Source: Ensifer sesbaniae (GTDB lineage: Bacteria > Pseudomonadota > Alphaproteobacteria > Rhizobiales > Rhizobiaceae). Taken from it: a stretch of 64,000 nt of DNA. This document shows, in pieces, positions 34,267 to 43,558 of this stretch. The position numbers were made by a program, and so were the translations under genes. Under the pieces are notes generated by a model, which saw only the letters and a program-made list of their open reading frames with translations, was not told the DNA's origin and did no database searches. The first letter of the stretch is position 1; each line of letters opens with the position of its first letter. The DNA lies in assembly GCF_013283665.1 (NCBI RefSeq), contig NZ_JABEKU010000002.1, positions 1,486,863 through 1,550,862 of the forward strand. The letters run 5' to 3'.

Positions 34267-35353
34267 ATGGCAGCTCGAACCGACCCAGCAAAAGCGCCCG
34301 CGGATGTTTCGGCGCTGAAGAACTCGGCGCTCTGGACGCCATCCTGCCCTTCGATCGGCGCGACCAGCTTCAGCCCTTCTCACCGATGAAGACGTCGCTA
34401 CGCTTAAGCATCTCGCCGGCGAGGGCATGGGAGGCAATACGCTGCGGGCGCTTGCGTCAGACCTTGGCTATCTCGAAGGCTGGTGCAACCTCGCTACTGG
34501 GTTTCCCCTCCCCTGGCCGGCCCCGGAAAGTCTACTGCTGAAGTTCGTCGCCCATCATCTCTGGGACCCGGTCAAGCGCGCGAGGATCCGGACCACAGCA
34601 TGCCGCGGACGTGGAGGCCGGGTTGCGCGATCGTCGCCTGCTGGGAGCAAAAAGCCCCCATGCTCCCAACACGATGCGCCGACGGCTGACGAGCTGGTCG
34701 AACCTGACCCGTTGGCGGGGCTTACAAGGGTGCTTCGACGGCCCCTCGCTCAAATCCGCGTTGCGGCTCGCAGTGCGCGCGAGCGCGCGACCACGACAAC
34801 GAGAAAGCAAGAAGGCGGTCACGGTGCGACATCCTGGCCAAAGCTGCTGCAGGCTTGCGGTGGCGAGCGGCTGGTCGATCTGCGCGACCGGGCCCTGCTT
34901 CTGGCCGCTTTCGCGTCTGGCGGGCGGCGGCGATCCGAAGTCGCGGCATTGCGGGTCGAGGATCTCGTCGACGAAGATCCCGTTCGTGCCGATCCGAACG
35001 ATATGGCCTTCCCGCCCCTTCCCTGCCTTTCGAGCCGCCTCGGCCGCACAAAGACGACGACAAGCGACGAGGACGGGCGTGTGATCCTGATCGGCCGGCC
35101 GGTATCGGCACTGAGATACTGGCTCGACGAGGCTCAGATCAAGGAAGGTCCCGGGTTCCCGCGCAACTGGACCAGATGGGAGAACGACCCGTGCGCGGCG
35201 GCAAGAAATGGCAGCCCTCCTCCGTCCGGGACCTTGTGGACGAAGCCCACCCATGCAGGAACGGCGGGGCAGTTGCGACCGCACGCGGCTCCACCAGGCC
35301 TACGAGCTCAGCGATGGCATCAAACCAAAGGTGCTCATTCGCTGGTGCGCTGA
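34267..35353 (+). pseudogene. Decayed tyrosine recombinase (integrase), copy 1
   Basis: Pieces of one integrase occur in successive frames. The N-terminal 'MAARTDPAKAPADVSALK' switches frame to reach 'VATLKHLAGEGMGGNTLRALASDLGYLEGWCNLATG' and 'LLKFVAHHLWDPVKRA'. It switches again for 'LKSALRLAVRASARPRQR' and returns for the catalytic-domain start 'LVDLRDRALLLAAFASGGRRRSEVAALRVEDLVDEDP' and 'SALRYWLDEAQIKEGP'. The HxxR and tyrosine nucleophile region is not intact. At least three frame changes show that it is dead. A second decayed copy in the same orientation lies beyond serA. Confidence 0.83.
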
Positions 35354-35367
35354 GCTCCGGTCAGCTG

Positions 35368-36606
35368 TCAGTAGAGTAATCGCGTTCGTATCGTTCCAGG
35401 AATTTCGCGTAGGGACTGAAGAATCTCCTCGGCATTTGCGGAAATTCCTTCGGCCTCGACCACCACATAGCCCGTGTCGCCATGCGTCTGAAGGAACTCA
35501 GCCATGATGTTTAGCCCGCGCGACGAGAAGATCTCGTTGAGTTGGATGAGCATGCCGGGGCGGTTTTCATGCACGTGAATGAAACGCGTGCCGTTCGGTC
35601 GTTCGGGCAGCTGTACCTGCGGAAAGTTGACGGCGCCCATCGTTGAGCCGATGTCGGAATACTCGACCAGCTTCCTTGAAACCTCCCCGCCGATGCGCTC
35701 TTGGGCTTCCTCAGTGGAGCCGCCGATATGCGGCGTCAGAATGACATTGTTCAAGCCTTGCAACGGCGTCTCAAAACGCTCGTTGTTCGATGCTGGCTCC
35801 TTGGGGAAGACGTCGACGGCCGCACCCGCTAGATGCCCGTCTTTCAGGACTTTCGCAAGCGCATCGAGATCGACCACCGTGCCGCGAGAATTATTGATGA
35901 AGATGGCGCCCTTTTTCATGCGGCGCAATTCGGTCTCGGTGATCATGTTATGAGTCGAAGGTGTTTCGGGAACGTGCATTGTCACATAGTCAGAAATTTC
36001 GAGAAGGTCGCCGAGCGAAGCCATCGACTCCGAATTGCCCCGGCGCAGCCGCTCGGAAAGATCGAAGTAACGCACGATCATGCCCATGCTTTCGGCAAGC
36101 GCGCTGAGCTGTGATCCGATATTGCCGTAGCCGACAATGCCGAGCGTTTTGCCGCGGACCTCCCGGCTGCCGACAGCGGACTTCTCCCACCCACCTTGAT
36201 GCGCGGAAGCCGAGCGCGGAAAGATCTGCCTTGTCAGCATGATAATCTCGCCGATCACAAGCTCGGCCACCGATCGCGTGTTTGAATAAGGTGCATTGAA
36301 CACTGGAATGCCGCGCCGCCGCGCTGCATCCAGATCGACTTGGTTCGTACCGACGGAAAAACAGCCAACGGCGATCAGTTTCTTGGCGGATTCGAAGATC
36401 TCGTCCGTCAGCTGCGTGCGGGAACGAATGCCGATGATATGCGCGTCGGCGATGTGGCGCCTAAGATCCTTGTCGTCGAGCGCCTTCGGCAAATGAATGA
36501 GGTTGGTGTAGCCGGACGACGAAAAGTAGTCCACCGCGGTCTGGCTAATGCCTTCCAGCAGAAGCACGGAAATTCGGTCGCGTGGGAGAGAAAGTTGGCG
36601 GCTCAT
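35368..36606 (-). CDS. serA: D-3-phosphoglycerate dehydrogenase with ACT domain
   Basis: A 412-residue 2-hydroxyacid dehydrogenase. The substrate domain opens with 'LLLEGISQTAVDYFSSSGY'. The NAD-binding Rossmann motif is 'GKTLGIVGYGNIGSQLSALAESMGM' (about 150-174). Catalytic Arg/Glu/His lie in 'INNSRGTVVDLDALAKVL', 'FPKEPASN' and 'LTPHIGGSTEEAQ'. The last 75 residues are an ACT domain ('IHVHENRPGMLIQLNEIFSSRGLNIMAEFLQ') that senses serine. This is the E. coli-like SerA layout; it oxidises 3-phosphoglycerate in serine synthesis. It is intact while both neighbours are dead integrase copies, so it was probably carried in as cargo or trapped between two insertions. An anabolic gene on a replicon of this type may be an extra copy. 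Confidence 0.93.
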   Translation of the reverse strand: MSRQLSLPRDRISVLLLEGISQTAVDYFSSSGYTNLIHLPKALDDKDLRRHIADAHIIGIRSRTQLTDEIFESAKKLIAVGCFSVGTNQVDLDAARRRGIPVFNAPYSNTRSVAELVIGEIIMLTRQIFPRSASAHQGGWEKSAVGSREVRGKTLGIVGYGNIGSQLSALAESMGMIVRYFDLSERLRRGNSESMASLGDLLEISDYVTMHVPETPSTHNMITETELRRMKKGAIFINNSRGTVVDLDALAKVLKDGHLAGAAVDVFPKEPASNNERFETPLQGLNNVILTPHIGGSTEEAQERIGGEVSRKLVEYSDIGSTMGAVNFPQVQLPERPNGTRFIHVHENRPGMLIQLNEIFSSRGLNIMAEFLQTHGDTGYVVVEAEGISANAEEILQSLREIPGTIRTRLLY

Positions 36607-36728
36607 AAATATTGCTCCGATCTCCGAAAGGCCGATGTGGCTTCGTCGCCTATGAAGGTTTAAGCGGCCGGACAGGCTAACATCAACACCTTGATACCGC
36701 GAACGGTCTCAACGTACCGCGGCTTTCC

Positions 36729-37520
36729 ATGCTCCCTACCCAAACGTTGGCAAGAAAGGATGACCTAGGCTTCGCCAACTCGCCACTGGCACTCCCCTCT
36801 CTTGGCCCGCGCCCGATCCTGCTGCTCAAATTCGTCGCCTACCAACTCTGGGATCCGGTGAAGCGCGCCGAGGATCCGACCCACGGCATGCCGGCGGAGG
36901 TAGAAAAGGGCCTGCGCGCTCGTCGGTTGCTTCGGGCTGCTCAAGTCCGCCCTGCGCCTTGCCGTTCGCGCCAGCGCGCGACCACGACAGCGCAAGAGCA
37001 AAGTCGGTTACAGCCGATGTTCTGGCTCAATTGTTGCTGGCCTGACTGGCGAGCGCCTGGTGGACGTGCGCGATCGGGCTCTGCTTCTGGTCGCAGTCGC
37101 CTCCGGCGGCGTCGACAGTCCGAACTGGCAGCACTGCGCATCGAGGACCTCACCGACGAAGAGCCCGTCCGTCCCGCCGATCAAGACTCCCCTCTCCTCC
37201 CCAGCCTCTCCATCCGCCTGGGCCGAACGAAGACGACCGCCAGCGACGACGACGAACATGCGCTCCTGGGACAACATCGACCGGCGGGCGCTGACGCCGC
37301 GATCGGTCAATCTGATCCTGAAACGCCGCCGCAAACAGGCAGTCTCGATCCGGCATTGTTTTCGGCGCATGGATTGCGGCGGGCTATCTGACTGAGGCCG
37401 GCATCCGCGGCATTCCCATTCCCCTCCCGAGGCCATGCAGTGGTCACGGCATAAGCGTGTCGCGCAGGCGGCACGCTATTACAAGGACGTAGAACCCAGC
37501 GGGGTAGAGCGTCACGGTTG
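36729..37520 (+). pseudogene. Decayed tyrosine recombinase (integrase), copy 2
   Basis: The segment contains 'LGFANSPLALPSLGPRPILLLKFVAYQLWDPVKRAEDPTHGMPAEVEKGLRARRLLRAAQ', which parallels copy 1 from its core-binding domain. 'VDVRDRALLLVAVASGG' comes next in another frame, and near 37435 'MQWSRHKRVAQAARYYKDVE' in a third. The last stretch carries the H-x-x-R-like end and tyrosine typical of this integrase family. Frameshifts and missing blocks show it is inactive. The same gene family, in the same orientation and with the same decay, lies on the other side of serA. Confidence 0.8.
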
Positions 37521-37703
37521 CACACCTAGATCGCCTCAAGCCCAGCATTTGGAAGAAGACCGTCAGTCTGGCAGCTTCCGAACTGGGCATGGGCGGCATT
37601 GGTGAACACCCTATCGCAAAGTTGTGGGGGCCCAACATCGAAAGCTTACGACTCCGAACTAGATATCAAACGAGAACCACTTGCTTTTTCACGGAGGTTC
37701 CTA

Positions 37704-37910
37704 ATGCCTTCCAATCTCATCAGGCGGGCCGACTACGATCCGCAGACGCGAAAACTTTCAATCTGGCTAGTAACGACACAGAACCGATACGACTATGAAA
37801 ACGTCCCGCCAGAGACATACGAGGCTTTCCGACGCGTCTTCTCTAAAGGCCGGTTCTTCCACCGTCATATTCGCGATCGTTTTCGCTATCACGTGACGCC
37901 GCTCGGATAA
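37704..37910 (+). CDS. KTSC-domain small protein
   Basis: A 68-residue protein beginning after a good 'GGAGG' site at 37693-37697. The sequence 'IRRADYDPQTRKLSIWLVTTQNRYDYENVPPETYEAFRRVFSKGRFFHRHIRDRFRYH' follows the KTSC domain pattern: a beta-hairpin 'LSIWF...YxYxxVP', then 'Y..F..A.SKG.FFN..I+..F'. The KTSC domain is small, sometimes fused to nucleases or lysyl-tRNA synthetase; its role is not established. It sits alone after integrase copy 2 with no operon partner. Confidence 0.82.
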   Translation: MPSNLIRRADYDPQTRKLSIWLVTTQNRYDYENVPPETYEAFRRVFSKGRFFHRHIRDRFRYHVTPLG

Positions 37911-38146
37911 GCAGTCCAGTCGGCTCAGTCCGCGCAAGAGCAAAACCGACAACAAAAGAACGTACGAGCAGCCCGGATAATCGGCTAACAACGCCGTTTC
38001 CAATGAGAGGGCATAGTGCTGGCCTCCCACCGCGATGCACCTCAAATGACGAAGAACTCCATGGCCCGGCAATCGCGCCGGCAGTATGCGAGGCTGTCGC
38101 ACCATTGCGGACACGAAGCGCTGACTTGCGCAAGCGAGGCGAAGAG

Positions 38147-39056
38147 TTAGGTCGTGGCCGCTGCTCGAGCCAGTTCGGTCAGCCGCTCCGCACAAATCGT
38201 CTCCACAAGTCGGTGGAGATGCTCTGTCCGTTCGAGAAGCCAGGCAAGCGCTTCTTCGGTGATCTCGAAGTGCTTCGAATAGCGTGCCTTCACATAGGCT
38301 TCGTTGAGAATGTTGTACCAGGCGCTGAAGCGATGCTGATCCCGCGGCCAGGCCTCGATGAGCCGCTGATCACGGTCCTCGGCGAGACCGCGGAGAAATT
38401 TGAGGTTGTGCGAAGGTGGGCTGTAGTTGGTAAGGGTGAGGAGCATGCAGGAATAGGCAGTTTCTATTGATTGATGCAACTCAAAGGCCGAATGCCTCAA
38501 CTGATTCTTCCCAACGAGATATTGGGCTGTGTCCAGAAAGCTAAGCGCTGACGGAAACTTGTCGTCGAAATGCTCCTTCGCCACCCTGAGCGCGTCGGCC
38601 GGCGAGAGCCGTTTCGGCTCGGCCAGAGGTCGGTCGTCGAGTTCGTAGAGCACGATGCCCTCGCGCAGAATATCGACGAAGAAATATTGGCCGTCGGCCA
38701 GGAAGTTGTTCACCTCGCGGGCGCCATGGACAATCAGCCCAACCGGCGTCGAGACGCCCTTGTCCCAAATCAGACGGTCGGTCGCCTTGTCAGTATTGCG
38801 GTTCTGCGAGCTTCTTCGAATTGACGATGACGAGGATATCGTAATCCGAGCGATAGCCCTTCATCGTATGCGGTTCGTCAACAAAGGTGCCGCGGGCGTA
38901 GGAGCCGAACAGGATGATCTTCAGGATCCGCCCGCGCTTCTTGAAGTCGGCCGAGCCACCCTCGAGCGCATCGGCAAACTCCTCGTGGACGATCTCCACG
39001 ACGCGGGCAAGCTCGCGCTGCTTCTTCTCGGGAAGATGTTCGAGGCTCGTTCTCAT
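38147..39056 (-). pseudogene. Frameshifted nucleotidyltransferase-HEPN (MNT-HEPN) gene
   Basis: Two ORFs on the minus strand are halves of one protein. The first, from ATG 39056, is a minimal nucleotidyltransferase with the 'ILFGSYARGTFVDEPHTMKGYRSDYDILVIV' active site (GS...DxD). It ends at a stop at 38790, just after 'NSKKLAEPQY'. The continuation in another frame reads through 'RLIWDKGVSTPVGLIVHGAREVNNFLADGQYFFV' into a helical HEPN domain, with 'HQSIETAYSCMLL', ending at 38147. One base gained or lost near 38795 would reunite them. MNT-HEPN modules are toxin-antitoxin-like. The HEPN half alone could still be made from the ATG-like start at 38713, but the pair is best called broken unless recoding occurs. 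Confidence 0.72.
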
Positions 39057-39761
39057 ACTCAACCGATAGGATAAAGACGACTCGTCGTCTACTACAGGAA
39101 TTATGAGTAAGACACGCTTCTGACCTTGCGCACTTCCCATGAATCCTGCGCCGATCGCGTCGGCAAGGTCGGCGATCTGACCCAAGTCCCTTCATGTCCG
39201 AGCATCTGGAGTGGCAGCTCGCAACCGACCGTGAGCCACTTTTCCGCTCATGAGCAGATGACGTCCGTCCGTCGGCTGGCTCATTGCGCCTCCCTCCCCG
39301 AACATCCCACGGCTTCCGGTCTGTCGTGGGTGCTGGCGATTACAACACGCACTCAACCGCGCGTTTGATTGCACGCAGTAACCAGCTTGAAGCGCAATTC
39401 AGGTTGGCTGAGTTTTGTCGCGGCGGCAGGTCGTCGATCTCCGGATCGTCGGGTGGCTGCGGCAGTTTGGAGAAGACGTAGCGCAACCAGCAAAGGTTCG
39501 ACATGGCAGGTGAAGCTGTCAAAACTCGACACAGGATCTCTGCTTGAAATTGCAATGGGCCTGTAATGGGTGGAAATCCACCCATGCGATCGGCCACATG
39601 TTTCCAAATCCACCCAAATCAAAGCCTGGGCCCGACAAATACGTGCCGTCGCCCCGCTAAGCCGTTGTCTATGCTATGATTGCGTTTGCAAATTGGGGTA
39701 CCCAGATCCGGCGCGGGAGGAAACCTTGCCGGCTGGCCGATATTTCATCCGGGAGGAAGAG
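39057..39761. other. Gene-free spacer before the TTT transporter, possible IS remnant
   Basis: These 705 bases have no convincing intact gene. A minus-strand frame from 39504 begins 'MSNLCWL', reminiscent of the first residues of IS5-type transposases, but its remainder does not keep the resemblance, so it is at most a decayed remnant. A short purine-rich ribosome-binding site, GGGAGGA, precedes tctC at the right end. No operator-like palindrome was noticed. Confidence 0.35.
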
Positions 39762-40739
39762 ATGAAGACCCTGAATGCCCTGCTCGGCGCTGTCGCCGCC
39801 CTTTCGCTTTTCGCCGTTTCCGCCAAAGCGCAGACCTACCCCGAACGTTCGATCACCATGGTCGTGCCCTTCTCCGCCGGCGGCCCGACGGATACCGTCG
39901 CGCGTCTCGTGGCCGAATCCATGTCCAAGGATCTCGGCCAGCAGATCATCGTCGAGAACGTCGGCGGCGCCGGCGGCACGCTCGGCGCCGGGCGTGTCGC
40001 CCAGGCCGATCCCGATGGCTACACGGTGCTGCTGCACCATATCGGCATGGCGACCAGCGCCACGCTTTACCGCAAGCTTGCCTACGACACGCTGAATTCC
40101 TTTGAGTATGTCGGCCTCGTGACCGAAGTGCCGATGACCATCGTCGCGCGCAAGGATCTCGAGCCGACCGACCTCAAGGGTCTCGTCGACTACGTCAAGG
40201 CGAACAAGGATACGGTGACGGTCGCCAATGCCGGTATCGGCGCTGCCTCGCATCTTTGCGGCATGATGTTCATGAGCGCCATCGAGACACAGCTGACCAC
40301 CGTGCCTTACAAGGGAACGGGCCCGGCGATGACCGATCTTCTCGGCGGTCAGGTCGACATCATGTGCGACCAGACGACCAACACCACGAAGCAGATTCAG
40401 GGCGGCACGATCAAGGCCTATGCGGTCACCTCACCGCAGCGCCTCAAGGTCTTCCCCGATCTGCCGACGACGACGGAAGCCGGCCTGCCGAACCTTCAGG
40501 TCGGCATCTGGCACGGCATCTACGCCCCGAAGGGCACGCCAGCGGAAGTGACCGAACGCCTGTCGAAGTCGCTGCAGGTCGCGCTCAAGGATCCGAACGT
40601 TGTCGCCCGCTTCGGCGAGCTCGGCACAGAACCCTCATCGGACGCTGATGCGACCCCAGCCGCGCTGAAGGCGAAGCTCGAGAGCGAGATCGCCCGCTGG
40701 AAGCCGGTGATCGAAGCTGCCGGCCAATACGCCGACTGA
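39762..40739 (+). CDS. tctC: TTT-system substrate-binding protein (TctC family)
   Basis: A 325-residue periplasmic binding protein. A clear signal peptide is present ('MKTLNALLGAVAALSLFAVSAKAQ'). The Bug/TctC signatures follow: 'YPERSITMVVPFSAGGPTDTVARLVAE' (26-52), 'VENVGGAGGTLGAGRVAQADPDGYT' (66-90) and 'LPTTTEAGLPNLQVGIWHGIYAPKGTP' near 230-256. The ATG at 39762 stands behind GGGAGGA; the frame is open back to 39570, but that extension would place the signal peptide inside the protein. It delivers tricarboxylates or related acids to the TctA/TctB membrane unit. The genes follow in the order tctC-tctB-tctA with a 224-base gap holding a parS site. Confidence 0.93.
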   Translation: MKTLNALLGAVAALSLFAVSAKAQTYPERSITMVVPFSAGGPTDTVARLVAESMSKDLGQQIIVENVGGAGGTLGAGRVAQADPDGYTVLLHHIGMATSATLYRKLAYDTLNSFEYVGLVTEVPMTIVARKDLEPTDLKGLVDYVKANKDTVTVANAGIGAASHLCGMMFMSAIETQLTTVPYKGTGPAMTDLLGGQVDIMCDQTTNTTKQIQGGTIKAYAVTSPQRLKVFPDLPTTTEAGLPNLQVGIWHGIYAPKGTPAEVTERLSKSLQVALKDPNVVARFGELGTEPSSDADATPAALKAKLESEIARWKPVIEAAGQYAD

Positions 40740-40841
40740 CCGCCGCTCGTCGCGCCGCGCGCCGGTTCGCCCGGAAGCGCGGTGCTTCTGACATTGGGAT
40801 GCCGCGACGGTGCCCGGAGGGGTCAAACACCGTCAACTGCC

Positions 40842-40857
40842 GTTGACAGCTGTCAAC
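40842..40857. promoter_or_regulatory. parS-like palindrome 1 (GTTGACAGCTGTCAAC)
   Basis: A perfect 16-bp palindrome that fits the RepB-binding parS consensus of repABC replicons (GTT-N2-C-N-GC-N-G-N2-AAC). It lies between tctC and tctB, about 7 kb from repC. The identical sequence recurs at 43531, 46001, 46813 and 51426. This is the copy most distant from the rep operon and is located inside a transport operon. Confidence 0.8.
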
Positions 40858-40963
40858 CTTCCGCCGCCCAATGCGCGAACCCGGCATTACGCCGGCAATG
40901 CCAATGCGGGAGGCCGTAAGAAAAGCCTCGGCCGGCTGCCCTGCTAGAACAAATGGGGATACG

Positions 40964-41425
40964 ATGAAATCACTCTCCTTCGATACCACCAATGCGCTCT
41001 GCGGCGGGATATTGACGGCGGTCGGGCTGTTTTTCACCTGGCAGGCCTTCAACCTCGAGCTTGGCACCGCCTTTCGCATGGGTCCCGGCTATTTCCCGCT
41101 CATGCTCGCGGTTATTCTGACGCTGCTCGGCATCGTGATTCTCGTGCAGTCGGCTCGCGTCCAAGGCGAGCCCATGGGCCCGATCGCGCTGCGCGGCATG
41201 GCCTTCATCCTGCCCGCCCCCATCTTCTTCGGCCTGACGGTCCGGGGCCTCGGGTTCGTGCCGTCGCTATTCTTCACGGCGTTGATCGCCTGCTTCGCTT
41301 CGGGCCGGATGAAGCCGCTCATGGCAGTGGCGCTTTCTCTGGCGCTGACGGCCTTCTCCGTGGCGGTGTTCAGCTATGGCCTCGGCCTGCCCTTCCAGCG
41401 CTTCGGCCCCTGGGTTCAATTCTAG
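40964..41425 (+). CDS. tctB: TTT-system small membrane protein (TctB family)
   Basis: A 153-residue protein with four hydrophobic segments at about 8-28, 40-60, 76-96 and 115-140, and the TctB-like 'FRMGPGYFPLMLAVILTLLGIVIL' in the second. TctB is the small, poorly conserved integral membrane subunit of tripartite tricarboxylate transporters. The ATG at 40964 follows the parS-bearing gap; the longer frame from 40871 has atypical composition. It ends 10 bases before tctA. Confidence 0.9.
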   Translation: MKSLSFDTTNALCGGILTAVGLFFTWQAFNLELGTAFRMGPGYFPLMLAVILTLLGIVILVQSARVQGEPMGPIALRGMAFILPAPIFFGLTVRGLGFVPSLFFTALIACFASGRMKPLMAVALSLALTAFSVAVFSYGLGLPFQRFGPWVQF

Positions 41426-41435
41426 GAGACGCGCG

Positions 41436-42941
41436 ATGGAACTCTTCAGTAATCTTGCGCTCGGCTTCGCAACCGCCGCCTCCCCTGCCAATCTGCTCTT
41501 CTGCCTGATCGGCGTTTTGCTCGGCACCTTGATCGGTGTGCTTCCAGGTATCGGCGCCACGGCGACCATTGCCATGCTGCTGCCAATCACCTTCCAGCTT
41601 GAGCCAGTCTCGTCGCTGATCATGCTCGCCGGCATCTACTACGGCGCCCAATATGGCGGCTCGACCACGGCGATCCTGATCAACATGCCCGGCGAATCCT
41701 CCTCGGCAGTCACTGCAATCGACGGCTACCAGATGGCCCGCAAGGGGCGCGCCGGCGCAGCGCTTGCAATTGCCGCTCTCGGCTCGTTCTTCGCCGGCAC
41801 CGTTTCGACCTTCCTCGTTGCGGTCTTCGCGCCGCCGCTAACCGAGATCGCGCTGCAATTCGGCGCTGCCGAGTATTTCTCGCTGATGATCGTCGGCCTC
41901 GTTTCCTCGGTCGCGCTTGCCCACGGGTCGATCGTCAAGGCCTTGGCGATGGTGGCGCTCGGCCTGCTGCTCGGGCTGGTCGGCACCGATATCTATTCCG
42001 GCACGCCGCGCTTCACCCTCGGCATCCGCGAATACGCCGATGGCCTGAATTTCGTGGCGCTTGCCGTTGGTGTCTTCGGCATTGCCGAGATCCTGCGCAA
42101 CCTGGAGAATGAACGCACCCGTGAAGTGCTGATGGCCAAGGTCACCGACCTGATGCCGACGCGGGATGATTTCAAGCGCATGTTTGCACCGGTCGTGCGT
42201 GGCACGATCATTGGCTCGGCGCTTGGCATTCTGCCGGGCGGCGGCGCGATCCTTGCCGCCTTCGCCTCCTATACGGTGGAAAAGCGCGTCTCGGACCGAC
42301 CCGAGGAATTCGGGCATGGGGCCATCGCCGGTGTCGCCGGTCCGGAAAGCGCCAACAATGCCGGCGCACAGACCTCGTTCATCCCGCTCCTGACCCTCGG
42401 TATTCCCGCCAACCCGGTCATGGCGCTGATGATCGGCGCGATGATCATCCAGGGCATCGTGCCCGGCCCGAACGTCGCCACCGAGCAGCCCGCACTGTTC
42501 TGGGGCATCATCGCCTCGATGTGGATCGGCAATCTGATGCTGGTGGTCCTCAACCTGCCGCTGATCGGGCTTTGGGTGAAGCTGCTCAAGATCCCCTATT
42601 ACGTCCTGTTCCCGATCATCATGGCGTTCTGCTCGATCGGGGTCTACAGCGTCAACTCCAACGTCTACGACCTCTATGCCGTCGCCTTCTTCGGCCTGGT
42701 CGGCTACCTGCTGTTGAAGCTGCGCTGCGAGCCGGCACCGCTGTTGCTTGGCTTCGTGCTCGGACCGCTGCTCGAGGAGAACCTTCGCCGCGCCATGATC
42801 CTGTCGCGTGGTGATCCCACGACCTTCGTGACCCGCCCGATCAGCGCCATCCTGCTCCTGATCGCAGCGCTCGTGCTTGTCGTCGTGTTCCTTCCGAGCG
42901 TAAAGGCCAAGCGCCAGGAGGTTTTTGTCGAGGAGGATTGA
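41436..42941 (+). CDS. tctA: TTT-system large membrane permease (TctA family)
   Basis: A 501-residue polytopic protein with about 11-12 membrane segments. The TctA hallmarks 'GVLLGTLIGVLPGIGATATIAMLLP' near 22-46, 'GIYYGAQYGGSTTAILINMPGESSSAVTAIDGY' near 67-99, and the repeat-like 'GSALGILPGGGAILAAFASY' and 'GVAGPESANNAGAQTSFIPLLTLGIP' in the second half are all intact. It forms the sodium- or proton-coupled pathway of the tricarboxylate transporter. A hairpin terminator follows 47 bases after the stop. The start is at the ATG behind 'AGGAGA'. Confidence 0.95.
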   Translation: MELFSNLALGFATAASPANLLFCLIGVLLGTLIGVLPGIGATATIAMLLPITFQLEPVSSLIMLAGIYYGAQYGGSTTAILINMPGESSSAVTAIDGYQMARKGRAGAALAIAALGSFFAGTVSTFLVAVFAPPLTEIALQFGAAEYFSLMIVGLVSSVALAHGSIVKALAMVALGLLLGLVGTDIYSGTPRFTLGIREYADGLNFVALAVGVFGIAEILRNLENERTREVLMAKVTDLMPTRDDFKRMFAPVVRGTIIGSALGILPGGGAILAAFASYTVEKRVSDRPEEFGHGAIAGVAGPESANNAGAQTSFIPLLTLGIPANPVMALMIGAMIIQGIVPGPNVATEQPALFWGIIASMWIGNLMLVVLNLPLIGLWVKLLKIPYYVLFPIIMAFCSIGVYSVNSNVYDLYAVAFFGLVGYLLLKLRCEPAPLLLGFVLGPLLEENLRRAMILSRGDPTTFVTRPISAILLLIAALVLVVVFLPSVKAKRQEVFVEED

Positions 42942-42987
42942 TCTCTGCCAGCCGTTTTTACGGCATTATCAATACTAATCAATAACT

Positions 42988-43025
42988 TAAAATGCCGCCC
43001 CTCCACACGGTGGCGCGGCATTTTA
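42988..43025. terminator. Hairpin terminator after tctA
   Basis: An 11-bp perfect stem TAAAATGCCGC/GCGGCATTTTA with a 16-base loop follows the tctA stop. A-tract and T-tract flanks on both sides let it work in both directions. It separates the TTT operon from the gene at 43129. Confidence 0.72.
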
Positions 43026-43128
43026 CTGCCATGCGGCATTCTGCCCCTGCGCGGTTTGCCACATTGAGCTTTGTCAATCCTCTCGCCTATTTCTGACTCA
43101 TCGAGAGACGCGAGGACGAGCCTGAGCG

Positions 43129-43524
43129 ATGACATGTCGCACGAAATCAAGATGGGACAGAGCCTTGCGCATTCTGTGCGCCATGGCCCTTTGCCTGCTC
43201 GGTTTCGCTCATCTCGGCCCGGCCCTCGCCGCTCCGCTGCCCGCGGTCGAATATGCGCGCTACACCCTTCCTGACGGCTCATCGCCGGACTTCTGCCAAA
43301 CCGGCATTGACGAGAATGGGAAGGAAAAGCCGGCCCCCAAACATGTCTGCAGCGCCTGCCGGTTCTTTTGGGCCTTGTTGGCGCAGCCAGGCGACACTGT
43401 CGGGGAGCGCCTGCAAGGAAGCCTCTCGCCCGCCGTTACGGTGACCGCCGCGCCGCCTGCGACCTGCGTTCATTTTCCGAACTCCAGCCCACGTGGACCA
43501 CCCGAAGCCGCTACCCGGCTTTGA
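43129..43524 (+). CDS. Secreted hypothetical protein (DUF2946-like)
   Basis: A 131-residue protein with a Sec-type leader ('MTCRTKSRWDRALRILCAMALCLLGFAHLGPALAAP', hydrophobic core at about 15-33). The mature part is short, with 'DFCQTGIDENGKEKPAPKHVCSACRFFWALLAQPG', a CxxC pair as in DUF2946-type heme- or metal-associated proteins. The resemblance is by pattern only. The C-terminus is proline-rich. It lies between the terminator and the parS site at 43531, just ahead of the Crp/Fnr gene; whether it is expressed with that gene is not clear. Confidence 0.55.
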   Translation: MTCRTKSRWDRALRILCAMALCLLGFAHLGPALAAPLPAVEYARYTLPDGSSPDFCQTGIDENGKEKPAPKHVCSACRFFWALLAQPGDTVGERLQGSLSPAVTVTAAPPATCVHFPNSSPRGPPEAATRL

Positions 43525-43530
43525 AACTGC

Positions 43531-43546
43531 GTTGACAGCTGTCAAC
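43531..43546. promoter_or_regulatory. parS-like palindrome 2 (GTTGACAGCTGTCAAC)
   Basis: Identical to the copies at 40842, 46001, 46813 and 51426. It lies 12 bases before the preferred ATG of the Crp/Fnr regulator gene, so partition protein bound here could affect that gene's expression. Confidence 0.8.
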
Positions 43547-43558
43547 CCTCCTCCTTCG

